This document shows positions 1-6,049 of a stretch of DNA of 21,233 nt, one piece after another. Made by a program: the position numbers and the translations under genes. The stretch is taken from IMG/VR virus record IMGVR_UViG_3300034109_000943, positions 1 to 21,233 of that record. The stretch is one strand, 5' to 3'. This stretch comes from a virus. The first letter of the stretch is position 1. Each line of letters starts with the position of its first letter. The notes under the pieces were generated by a model. It did not search any database. It saw only the letters and a program-made list of their open reading frames with translations, and had not been told where the DNA came from.

Positions 1-19
1 TTAATAATTAAGATTAACT

Positions 20-31
20 TATAATCTTTAT
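20..31 (+). promoter_or_regulatory. -10 promoter box placed for a leaderless transcript
   Basis: A perfect TATAAT lies at 20-25 and is followed by exactly six bases before the GTG at 32. RNA polymerase normally starts six or seven bases after the -10 box, so the transcript would begin at or next to the start codon. No Shine-Dalgarno sequence precedes the GTG, which fits. The -35 region falls at or beyond the window edge and cannot be judged. The same arrangement recurs at 6038-6050. Confidence 0.6.
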
Positions 32-2692
32 GTGAACATTAACTTTCGTAAAGGCTCTTGGGCGATACTCCCTGCGTTAATTGTATCTTTTGTATCTATA
101 TTTGTGTCTTCCCCATATGCAAGCGCAAACCCTGTCTCTATCCCCGATGCGGGGTTTGAAGATAACACCTTTACTGGCTGGTCAAGAGGATCACAAACAG
201 GAACTCTTGGAGCATCAATTAATGGGAACGGTACTGGCGTAACAATCTTTAATGGTTCAAGAACTTTTACTCATGGCGCAAATGGGGCGATGGGAAGTCC
301 AACACTTTCAAATGGTAGCCCAAACCCATATTATGCTTCTGCAGTTGCTGCGGGTAGCTGGACTTTTTCTCCAAAGGGTGGGACTTATGCTGTTGCCCTA
401 CAACCAAGAGGTCAGCAAACATTTGACCAAGCAACTAATGCCGTTGGTCTTTCTGGAGCAAATAACTCCGCAATTAGAACCATGCTTGCACAGCAGGCTG
501 CTGCTGCTGGATTTGGCGGTGGTAATCCAACCGATGCAGCATGGATTACTCGTGAAGTTCAATTAACTGCGGGGGTAGTTTACACGATGTCTTGGAACTA
601 CATGGCAACTGATTATGTTCCATTTAATGATGGCTCAATTACCTCACTTGTCCCTGTCACCGTTGCATCAACTCCAGTTATAACTGTAAATAATTTTGAA
701 CAATCATATGCACTTCTTGGTTTTACAAATCCAGGCACAGGAGACTATTCAACAAACTCCTACGGTGCTACTGGCTGGCAAGTGTCAACTTATGAAGTTT
801 CTGTGTCAGGAACATACAAACTTGGCTTTACATCATTTAACCTAGATGACCAAGGTTTGCCACCAGTTTTGATGGTTGATGATGAAATAGGCTCAACGCA
901 GAAATGTGTTCAGGGTGGATCTTGCGAAACATTTGGCGGGGTTGAGCCAAATAACGAAACTGCTCCAACACTTCCTCCGACTACTACCACAGAGGCAACT
1001 ACTACAACGACCACTACTACAACGACCACTACAACGACCACCACAACAGTTCCAAATACAACCACTACTACAACTACCACCACGACCACCAGTGTTGTAC
1101 CCTACTTTAATTCAATTCAAAATTTAACAGCTACAGCGAATGAAAATGGGAGTGTAACTCTAAATTGGGATGCACCGAATGCAAGCAATACACAGCCATA
1201 CATGTACAACATTCTTTTTTATGATTTGAATAACGGGGTAGAGTCTGGCGGCTGGGGTGTCTGGACATATGGCGCAAACACTACTTACACAATCAACACA
1301 TCCTCACAGACTGGCTATGGCTCTGTGCGATTTAAAATTCAAGCAGGTACATCTCCATGTGTGGGGGAGGGGGTTGGGAATTGTTTGTATGGTCCTCAAG
1401 AAGTTATTGACATAACAACATCTGAGCCTATTGCGGCTACAACCACCACCTCTACAATTTTTATAAATATACCAGAGCCCCCTGTCATTGTATATCCACC
1501 TATAAATACAACAGTGGAGCTCCCAGAGCCCTCTGAGCCCCTACCTGAGATTGAAACGGTAATTGAGGAACCAGCAATTACGGTACCTGAGTTTGAACCC
1601 ATAGACTCAATTTTAGAAGAAGTTGAAGTGGACACCAGCTTGCCAGACTTTGAAATCATAGATACCGAAATTTCAGAACCTGAAATTGTGGACACTTTTA
1701 TTCCAGAGTTTGAAGTTGTTATAACTGAAGAGGTATTAACGGAAGAGCAGGTTGGTCAAGTCATTGATGAGATTATGAACGCTTCTGTAGAAGATGTCAT
1801 ATATTTAATTGACACACTTTCTGTTGAGCAACTAGATCAGGTTTTTGAAGAAGTATCTGTGGAGCAGTTGACAGAAATCCTAGACAGCCTTTCGGCAGAA
1901 GAGGTTCTGGATGTTATTGAAAACATTGAATCAGTTGACGCACTAGAAAATGTCATTGACGCAATCAGTGAAGAGACAATTGATCCAGATACTGCGATTG
2001 CAGTTATTGAAAATGGAAACTTTGAAGAACTTCCTATTGAACAAATTGCGGAAGTGTTCGCTGCAATTGAGCCAGATCAATTTACCGAAGAGCAGAAAAC
2101 AGAATTAGCAACAGCACTTACTGACGCTCCTGCTGAAATTAAGGAATCGTTTGAGGAAGAAGTTGACATCTATGGAGATGGGTTTGATGACTACACCCCT
2201 ACAGGTTCTTCTATTGATGTTGGAACCCGTAAATCAATCTTGGCTGCAACAGCCGCAGTAGCCGCAATAGCTGTTGGCTCTGCATCTACTGGAGGAAGCA
2301 CTGGTGGTTCATCTGGTGGATCTGGTGGTTCGGGCGGGTCTGGTGGTTCTGGAAGTTCTGGGGGAACAGAAGGTCGTTCTAGAAAAGAAGAAGAATCAGA
2401 AGGCGGGTTCTCTGGAGAGATTGCAGGTCCAGGGGAAGACGATGGTGAAGATTTTACAAAAAATAGTATATACAAGTATTATATAAGGGAGGGTAAAGAA
2501 ATGAAAAAGTTTAATTGGTTTGGTTTTAGCAAAAAGATGTGGGATATTACTGCTGGATTGGCATTTACCCTCGCAGGAAGCCTTGTTGTCTACATTACGC
2601 TTTCTGGGGTAACTCAGAGAATTGCTGGAATTGCAACACTAACTGCTATCCTCGTGCATTATGTGCATGAAATTCTAAAAAATGACGAATAA
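32..2692 (+). CDS. Secreted, threonine-rich, membrane-anchored surface protein
   Basis: I do not recognise a named family. The 886 residues read as an exported modular protein. Residues 1-32 form a signal peptide (basic start, hydrophobic core, ASA before NP). Residues 34-300 are a Gly/Asn/Thr-rich, probably beta-sandwich domain beginning with a GFEDNTFTGW-type motif seen in secreted carbohydrate-binding-like proteins. Residues 317-353 are a threonine-run linker, likely O-glycosylated or mucin-like. Residues 357-465 resemble a fibronectin type III domain. Next come a Pro/Glu-rich stalk (480-560), helical 12-residue repeats from 585, a hydrophobic stretch (about 734-750), a Gly/Ser linker, an acidic segment and two membrane segments at the C-terminus. 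The GTG start is chosen because it begins the signal peptide and sits six bases after a TATAAT. Export suggests it decorates the infected host's surface (adhesion, superinfection exclusion or lysis control), not the virion; this is inference. The last 63 residues may be a separate gene, described at 2501. Confidence 0.75.
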   Translation: MNINFRKGSWAILPALIVSFVSIFVSSPYASANPVSIPDAGFEDNTFTGWSRGSQTGTLGASINGNGTGVTIFNGSRTFTHGANGAMGSPTLSNGSPNPYYASAVAAGSWTFSPKGGTYAVALQPRGQQTFDQATNAVGLSGANNSAIRTMLAQQAAAAGFGGGNPTDAAWITREVQLTAGVVYTMSWNYMATDYVPFNDGSITSLVPVTVASTPVITVNNFEQSYALLGFTNPGTGDYSTNSYGATGWQVSTYEVSVSGTYKLGFTSFNLDDQGLPPVLMVDDEIGSTQKCVQGGSCETFGGVEPNNETAPTLPPTTTTEATTTTTTTTTTTTTTTTTVPNTTTTTTTTTTTSVVPYFNSIQNLTATANENGSVTLNWDAPNASNTQPYMYNILFYDLNNGVESGGWGVWTYGANTTYTINTSSQTGYGSVRFKIQAGTSPCVGEGVGNCLYGPQEVIDITTSEPIAATTTTSTIFINIPEPPVIVYPPINTTVELPEPSEPLPEIETVIEEPAITVPEFEPIDSILEEVEVDTSLPDFEIIDTEISEPEIVDTFIPEFEVVITEEVLTEEQVGQVIDEIMNASVEDVIYLIDTLSVEQLDQVFEEVSVEQLTEILDSLSAEEVLDVIENIESVDALENVIDAISEETIDPDTAIAVIENGNFEELPIEQIAEVFAAIEPDQFTEEQKTELATALTDAPAEIKESFEEEVDIYGDGFDDYTPTGSSIDVGTRKSILAATAAVAAIAVGSASTGGSTGGSSGGSGGSGGSGGSGSSGGTEGRSRKEEESEGGFSGEIAGPGEDDGEDFTKNSIYKYYIREGKEMKKFNWFGFSKKMWDITAGLAFTLAGSLVVYITLSGVTQRIAGIATLTAILVHYVHEILKNDE
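980..1090 (+). repeat. ACN-rich tract encoding threonine runs
   Basis: About 37 codons are nearly all ACT, ACA, ACC or ACG, encoding threonine interrupted only by Glu-Ala and Val-Pro-Asn. Codon choice varies irregularly, so the tract is kept at protein level and is not a pure DNA microsatellite. It links the N-terminal domain to the fibronectin-like domain and probably acts as an extended spacer. Confidence 0.85.
1784..1927 (+). repeat. Tandem 12-residue helical repeats (four units)
   Basis: Residues 585-632 of the surface protein hold four consecutive 12-residue units: SVEDVIYLIDTL, SVEQLDQVFEEV, SVEQLTEILDSL and SAEEVLDVIENI. A degenerate fifth follows. The pattern is Ser-(Val/Ala)-Glu then alternating hydrophobic and acidic positions, consistent with a short helix-turn solenoid or coiled stalk. 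DNA identity between units is modest, so the duplication is old or kept by selection on the protein. Confidence 0.75.
2281..2375 (+). repeat. Gly/Ser-rich linker repeat (GGS units)
   Basis: Codons for Gly-Gly-Ser repeat about nine times, directly after a hydrophobic stretch of the surface protein (residues about 734-750) and before an acidic segment. This is a flexible linker of low complexity. It may be prone to expansion or contraction. Confidence 0.7.
2458..2466 (+). other. A AAA AAT slippery heptamer followed at once by TAG in the -1 frame
   Basis: In the surface-protein frame the codons are ACA AAA AAT AGT. The heptamer AAAAAAT at 2458-2464 has the X XXY YYZ form of a -1 slip site. A slip there makes the next codon the TAG at 2464-2466 and ends the protein at about residue 811, before the nested small membrane protein. 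One extra A in the run, by transcript slippage or assembly error, would give the same stop. Confidence 0.45.
2501..2692 (+). CDS. Nested in-frame small membrane protein, holin-like (63 aa)
   Basis: An ATG at 2501, in the same frame as the 886-residue protein, is preceded six or seven bases upstream by a very strong Shine-Dalgarno sequence (AAGGGAGGGT at 2485-2494). That is hard to explain unless translation starts there. The 63-residue product begins MKKFNWFGFSKKMWD and has two hydrophobic segments (about residues 16-36 and 41-58) separated by a short turn with an Arg, then a charged tail. This size and shape match small phage holins or antiholins, and it lies just upstream of two more small membrane proteins and an endolysin. 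The preceding codons (2456-2500) read like translated leader sequence. Either the protein is made both alone and as the anchor of the long protein, or the two genes are fused only in this sequence. Holin function is inferred from topology and context. Confidence 0.55.
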   Translation: MKKFNWFGFSKKMWDITAGLAFTLAGSLVVYITLSGVTQRIAGIATLTAILVHYVHEILKNDE

Positions 2693-2704
2693 AAAACTCT
2701 GAGA

Positions 2705-2710
2705 TATAAT
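2705..2710 (+). promoter_or_regulatory. -10 promoter box upstream of the lysis genes
   Basis: TATAAT lies 13 bases past the stop of the preceding gene. A start around 2717 would give a leader of about 30 nt that contains a small GC hairpin (GCCC, loop GTTG, GGGC at 2721-2732) and then the ribosome binding site for 2747. No convincing -35 box is visible. Confidence 0.45.
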
Positions 2711-2746
2711 ATATATCAACGCCCGTTGGGGCAAGGAGGTGGTCTT

Positions 2747-2944
2747 TTGTCTACTTTGTTGAATGAGAATAATAAGAAGATGCTTGCATCTTGGGTAAGA
2801 TCCTTTATCGGAGCTTCATTGGCTGTCTATATGACAGGTAATCATGATCCTAAAGCAATTGCTACAGCAGGTGTTGCTGCTCTTGCACCTGTGATTATGC
2901 GTTGGTTGAATCCAAACGATACTGCATTTGGTCGTACTAAGTAA
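2747..2944 (+). CDS. Small two-segment membrane protein, putative holin (65 aa)
   Basis: The start is TTG at 2747, six bases after a near-perfect Shine-Dalgarno sequence (AAGGAGGT, 2733-2740). The upstream in-frame TTG at 2726 has no such site and would translate the Shine-Dalgarno region. The product has two moderately hydrophobic segments, roughly residues 13-29 (WVRSFIGASLAVYMTG) and 37-52 (AIATAGVAALAPVIMR), joined by a short Asp-containing loop. The C-terminus is RWLNPNDTAFGR. I recognise this ending from small phage proteins often annotated as putative holins or left hypothetical. Neighbours are another small membrane protein and the endolysin, so a role in permeabilising the inner membrane for lysis is likely but not shown. 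It could instead be an antiholin or pinholin. Confidence 0.65.
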   Translation: MSTLLNENNKKMLASWVRSFIGASLAVYMTGNHDPKAIATAGVAALAPVIMRWLNPNDTAFGRTK

Positions 2945-2968
2945 TACCAAATTAATTTAGAGGTTAAA

Positions 2969-3226
2969 ATGGCACAAGTTAAGAATATCCTTTTGAGGAT
3001 ATTGGCTACATTTGCTGCATCGGGTTTAAGTGTAATCGGTGCTGGCGCTATAGCTAATGTCCCTTTGTGGAAAGCCTGCTTCATGGCAGGCATCGCTGGC
3101 GTTGCCGTAGTTGTGGAAGGACTCTCACGAGCATTCCTAGATGATGGTAAACTTAGTTTAGATGAAATTAATGCGGTATTTTCTAAAGTTGATAGAAAGA
3201 AAACCGCAGAAGGAGAGACCAAATAA
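2969..3226 (+). CDS. Small membrane protein, probable holin (85 aa)
   Basis: An ATG preceded by AGAGG starts an 85-residue protein. Residues about 8-30 and 33-50 form two hydrophobic, Ala/Gly-rich segments, followed by a charged C-terminal tail, a typical small-holin layout. The tail contains DDGKLSLDEI, which resembles the second half of an EF-hand loop (Asp-Gly, hydrophobic, then Glu) but lacks the first two metal-binding acidic positions; similar tails occur in holin-like proteins of Gram-positive phages. The stop codon overlaps the next start (TAATG at 3224-3228), so translation is probably coupled to the endolysin, the classic holin-endolysin pairing. Of the small membrane proteins here it is the best holin candidate by position. 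No enzyme motif is seen. Confidence 0.7.
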   Translation: MAQVKNILLRILATFAASGLSVIGAGAIANVPLWKACFMAGIAGVAVVVEGLSRAFLDDGKLSLDEINAVFSKVDRKKTAEGETK

Positions 3227-4068
3227 TGGCTAAGAGAACAGAATGGGATTATATTGTTGAAGTTAAACTTCCAGTAGCGCTGAAAGGTATTGAGCCAGGC
3301 AAGTTGCACCCAAGTTTACTGAGAGATATCCCAGGCGGCGGTAAGTTGTTTTATCTTGCTGCTGATGCATGGCTGGCAATGGTTGAAGCTGCAAAGGCTG
3401 ATGGTGTTGAGCTTAAACCCACGAGTAGCGGAGATTTATATCGCAGTTATGACAGCCAAAAGGCAGGATTCCTTACCCGCTACCAGCTTGAGCCGATTCC
3501 TGGTCAGAGCACAAAAACTTTTGAAGGTAAGACTTGGTACTTGAAGAAGGGCATGGCGATGCTTGCCACGCCTGGCAAGTCACAGCATAACCTCGGCTTG
3601 GCAGTTGACATTGCTAATGCAAGTGACAAGAAAAGAATTAATTGGCTGATTGCTAATGTTGAAAAGTTTGGGTGGAGTTGGGAAGTAGTTCCTTCAGAGC
3701 CTTGGCACATTCGTTATGTATGTGGTGATGCAGCGCCTCAAGCAGTTAAGGATTATGTTGCTCGTAATCCAAGACCAGGCGGACCATTTGGTTCCGTTGC
3801 AGATCAGAAAGCCGCTGCTGAAGCAAAGACTGCAGCGCCAACCGCAAATGTTCAAGCTGCTGCAACAAAAAGAACTGTTAAGCAAGGAAGCGCTGGTCCT
3901 CTTGTAAAAGAAGCTCAAACTCTTTTAGTTAAGCATGGTGTTGTGTGTAAAATTGACGGTGATTTTGGTCCAAAGACCGCACAGTTAGTTAAGGATTTTC
4001 AAACTAAAAATGGAATCACTGCAAGTGGTGAAGTAGACCAAGCAACTTGGTCAATATTGCTGGCATAA
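3226..4068 (+). CDS. Endolysin: VanY-type D-Ala-D-Ala carboxypeptidase with peptidoglycan-binding domain
   Basis: This 280-residue enzyme should cut peptide stems in host peptidoglycan. Residues about 35-175 form a VanY / peptidase M15 domain: LYRSYDSQ (71-78) matches the conserved Arg-containing motif, SQHNLGLAVD (119-128) supplies zinc ligands His121 and Asp128, and EPWHIRY (158-164) supplies catalytic Glu158 and zinc ligand His161. An Ala/Pro-rich linker (about 185-215) leads to a PG_binding_1 domain (217-279) with the usual GxxGPxVKxxQxxL and DGDFGPKTAxxVKxFQ patterns. All catalytic residues are present, so it is probably active. There is no signal peptide, so release would depend on the holin-like proteins upstream, with which it is translationally coupled. 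A virion-associated lysin is possible, since fibre and neck genes follow, but the holin coupling favours an endolysin. Confidence 0.9.
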   Translation: MAKRTEWDYIVEVKLPVALKGIEPGKLHPSLLRDIPGGGKLFYLAADAWLAMVEAAKADGVELKPTSSGDLYRSYDSQKAGFLTRYQLEPIPGQSTKTFEGKTWYLKKGMAMLATPGKSQHNLGLAVDIANASDKKRINWLIANVEKFGWSWEVVPSEPWHIRYVCGDAAPQAVKDYVARNPRPGGPFGSVADQKAAAEAKTAAPTANVQAAATKRTVKQGSAGPLVKEAQTLLVKHGVVCKIDGDFGPKTAQLVKDFQTKNGITASGEVDQATWSILLA

Positions 4069-4080
4069 CCAATCTTTGAT

Positions 4081-4100
4081 AATATCTTATAGGAGATATT
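4081..4100 (+). promoter_or_regulatory. Inverted repeat enclosing the ribosome binding site
   Basis: AATATCT at 4081-4087 and AGATATT at 4094-4100 are perfect 7-bp complements around a 6-base loop that ends in GG. The Shine-Dalgarno AGGAGA at 4091-4096 lies partly in the loop and partly in the right arm, directly before the ATG at 4101. As RNA, the hairpin could partly hide the site; as DNA, it could be an operator. GATAAT at 4078-4083 overlaps the left arm and could be a -10 box. The stem is AU-rich and weak. Confidence 0.4.
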
Positions 4101-4433
4101 ATGGCTGCAACTAGAAATATTACTATTTATCAAGGCGATACCTACGCTCATGAGCTTCGTATTAAAAATAGTGCTAATGCTAATGTAACTATTACATCTA
4201 GAACTTACACTGGTCAGATTAGAAAGAAAAGAAACTCTGACACGGTTGCAGCGACATTTACATCTGAAATTACAAACGGTGCTAATGGCATCGTTGTCAT
4301 GTCTTTAACCGCTGCGGCTACAGCTAATATTGCTGCAGGGACATATGTTTATGATTTTCAAGAAACTAATGGCACCGTTATCACCACACTGATTACTGGA
4401 ACGGTAACGGTAACTGGCGAGGTGAGCAGGTAA
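4101..4433 (+). CDS. Ig-like / baseplate-upper-like structural protein (110 aa)
   Basis: A small all-beta protein. Its opening (RNITIYQGDTYAHELRI), central TGQIRKK, and ending TGTVTVTGEVSR match a recurring phage structural domain found beside tail-fibre genes in marine and freshwater phages, with similarity to the N-terminal domain of BppU-type baseplate proteins. No catalytic motif or membrane segment is present. The likely role is a virion adaptor or decoration linking the fibre to the particle. It heads a run of genes with overlapping TAATG stop-start junctions (4431-4435 and 4730-4734), so it is probably co-translated with the next two genes in fixed proportion. The family match is from memory of similar sequences, so the exact role is uncertain. 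Confidence 0.6.
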   Translation: MAATRNITIYQGDTYAHELRIKNSANANVTITSRTYTGQIRKKRNSDTVAATFTSEITNGANGIVVMSLTAAATANIAAGTYVYDFQETNGTVITTLITGTVTVTGEVSR

Positions 4434-4732
4434 TGGCTGGGGACATCACAACCGTTCAAGTATCTAGTGGCGATGTTACATCCCTGTCTGTATCCACAGA
4501 TATTTCAAATATTACGGTAGCTTCTGATATTACAGGGGTAATTGTACAAACAAATGACACTACTGTGCTGACGCAATCTTCTGGGACAATCAATCTCGCT
4601 TCGTTATCTCTAGCGACAGCGGAACCAGAGGCGGTTGCTCGGTCTGGGAGTGTTGGTGTAAGTGCTTTAGCGGCTAGGGCGGATCATGTTCATAGTGCAG
4701 CAAATCTATTAATGGATGGAGGAAATTACTAA
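4433..4732 (+). CDS. Small fibre-associated structural protein with ADHVH motif (99 aa)
   Basis: Residues 1-60 are Thr/Ser/Val-rich with short alternating segments typical of beta-structured fibre or neck proteins. Residues about 70-90 contain an RSGSVGVSALAARADHVHS segment. The ADHVH signature is common in phage tail-fibre and collar proteins, where it marks a conserved short domain. The protein ends in LMDGGNY, and the next protein ends in TIDGGTF, so the two share a C-terminal DGG-polar-aromatic tag. The start overlaps the previous stop, and its own stop overlaps the next start. It is probably a virion component working with the 354-residue fibre, perhaps as a cap or connector. The precise function is unknown. 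Confidence 0.55.
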   Translation: MAGDITTVQVSSGDVTSLSVSTDISNITVASDITGVIVQTNDTTVLTQSSGTINLASLSLATAEPEAVARSGSVGVSALAARADHVHSAANLLMDGGNY

Positions 4733-5796
4733 TGGCGAATACGCTGAGAATTAAAAGAAGGGCGACTGGCAGTGCTGGCGCACCTACAAGTTTGGAGAAT
4801 GCAGAATTAGCATTTAACGAAGTAGATAATATTCTTTACTACGGTAAAGGAACTGGTGGTGCAGGTGGATCTGCAACCACTGTTGAAGTAATTGGCGGTC
4901 TTGGTGCTTTTCTTGCTTTAACAACTGATCAAACAATTACTGGCAACAAGACATTTAATGGCACAACGATTGTCGCAACTCCAACTGCAAACGGTCACGC
5001 AGCTACTAAACTTTATGTTGACACTGCAATTTCTGGTGTTACACTTACAAATACAGCAGTGACTGCCGCCTCTTATGGTGGTGCAGGAACTGTTGCTACA
5101 TTTACTGTACAGGCTGACGGTAGGTTAACTGCTGCTGCAAACGCAACTATTTCAATCACTGCTTCACAAGTTAGTGATAGAGCAACAAACCTTGTAACGG
5201 GTCTGACAGGGACTGCTAATGAAATTGCAGTGTCAAACTCTGGTGTCGGTGCAGTAACTCTGAGCCTTCCATCTAATGTCACTATTTCAAATAATCTTAC
5301 AGTCTCTGGAGATTTGATTGTTAATGGTAATACAACAACTCTTAACACAGCAACACTTGTTGTTGAAGATAAGAATATTGTTCTTGCCAATGTTGAATCA
5401 CCAACGGACACAACAGCAGATGGTGCTGGGTTTACGATTAAAGGTGCAACAGATAAGACACTTAACTGGGTTGACGCAACAGATGCTTGGACATCTTCTG
5501 AGCATTTCAATATTCTTACTGGTAAGTCATTCTACATTGGGGGCTCAGCAGTACTTTCAAATACAACTTTGGCTTCAAGTGTTGTTACCTCAAGTCTTAC
5601 AACCGTAGGAACTATTGGTACAGGTGTGTGGCAAGGTACTGCTGTAGGTATCGCTTACGGTGGTACTGGCTCTGCAAATGCTTCTGATGCAAGAACTGCA
5701 TTAGGTCTTGCAATCGGTTCAAATGTTCAAGCCTACAGCGCTCAGCTCGCAGCGCTTGCCGCTAACACTGCTACAATTGATGGTGGTACATTCTAA
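4732..5796 (+). CDS. Tail fibre protein (354 aa)
   Basis: The N-terminus (LRIKRRATGSAGAP, then AELAFNEVDNILYYG, residues 5-39) is a widespread phage fibre or head-fibre attachment motif. Repetitive beta-rich sequence follows, including a TVSGDLIVNGNTTTLNT segment (about 188-204) and a VEDKNIVLANVESPTDTTADG segment, both typical of T4-like and cyanophage fibre proteins. Near the C-terminus, TGVWQGTAVGIAYGGTG and ARTALGL are the common repeat that precedes receptor-binding domains. Here, however, the protein stops soon afterwards (IDGGTF) with no visible receptor-binding tip, chaperone or S74 peptidase domain. A separate protein may therefore supply the tip. The start overlaps the preceding stop (TAATG). 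It likely forms trimeric fibres on the virion. Confidence 0.8.
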   Translation: MANTLRIKRRATGSAGAPTSLENAELAFNEVDNILYYGKGTGGAGGSATTVEVIGGLGAFLALTTDQTITGNKTFNGTTIVATPTANGHAATKLYVDTAISGVTLTNTAVTAASYGGAGTVATFTVQADGRLTAAANATISITASQVSDRATNLVTGLTGTANEIAVSNSGVGAVTLSLPSNVTISNNLTVSGDLIVNGNTTTLNTATLVVEDKNIVLANVESPTDTTADGAGFTIKGATDKTLNWVDATDAWTSSEHFNILTGKSFYIGGSAVLSNTTLASSVVTSSLTTVGTIGTGVWQGTAVGIAYGGTGSANASDARTALGLAIGSNVQAYSAQLAALAANTATIDGGTF

Positions 5797-5809
5797 TTAA
5801 GAGGGGCTA

Positions 5810-6016
5810 ATGGCTAATGTAATAAAAATTAAAAATTCTGGCACAGCTAGTGCCGCTCCGACATCTTTGGAATATGGCGAATTGGCTATTAATTATGCTG
5901 ATGGTATTTTATTTTTTAAAGACTCAAGTAATGCGATTATATCATTTGATATAAAAGGTGTACTTAAAGTAGATGTTTCTGATTTAGCTGTTGATGTAGC
6001 AATGTCAATATTCTAG
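5810..6016 (+). CDS. Short paralogue of the fibre N-terminus (68 aa)
   Basis: Residues 1-40 mirror the start of the preceding fibre: IKIKNSGTASAAPTSLE and GELAINYADGILFF here, against LRIKRRATGSAGAPTSLE and AELAFNEVDNILYY there. The rest of the fibre is missing and is replaced by about 28 residues of unrelated sequence (DIKGVLKVDVSDLAVDVAMSIF). A GAGGGG ribosome binding site at 5801-5806 precedes the ATG by a rather short gap. It may be a remnant of a second fibre gene, or a working minimal protein that occupies or caps the same attachment site. The intact start signal and clean reading frame favour a functional small gene. Confidence 0.6.
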   Translation: MANVIKIKNSGTASAAPTSLEYGELAINYADGILFFKDSSNAIISFDIKGVLKVDVSDLAVDVAMSIF

Positions 6017-6029
6017 GGTGTAAAACCCT
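6015..6029 (+). terminator. Weak hairpin after the fibre genes
   Basis: AGGGT (6015-6019) and ACCCT (6025-6029) form a 5-bp stem with a GTAAA loop overlapping the stop codon of the 68-residue gene. Only two Ts follow directly, so it is a poor intrinsic terminator at best. It separates the fibre group from the promoter at 6035. Confidence 0.25.
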
Positions 6030-6034
6030 TATTC

Positions 6035-6049
6035 TGTTATAATTGAACT
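6035..6049 (+). promoter_or_regulatory. Extended -10 promoter placed for a leaderless transcript of the neck genes
   Basis: TG at 6035-6036, one base, then a perfect TATAAT at 6038-6043 make an extended -10 element, which can work without a -35 box. Exactly six bases separate it from the ATG at 6050, so the transcript should start at the ATG. There is no Shine-Dalgarno sequence. The geometry is identical to 20-32. Confidence 0.65.

Noticed and set aside
980-1090. CRISPR-like or microsatellite repeat
   Set aside because: There is no repeat-spacer structure; it is a run of threonine codons inside a coding frame with varied third bases.
1396-1695. Antisense gene opposite the surface protein
   Set aside because: It mirrors the Pro/Glu-rich stalk, gives a low-complexity product and has no ribosome binding site.
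2726-2746. Longer start for the 65-aa membrane protein
   Set aside because: It would translate through the AAGGAGGT Shine-Dalgarno sequence; TTG 2747 is correctly spaced from it.
6015-6029. Strong intrinsic terminator after the fibre genes
   Set aside because: The stem has only five pairs and no U-run follows, so it is listed only as a weak candidate.
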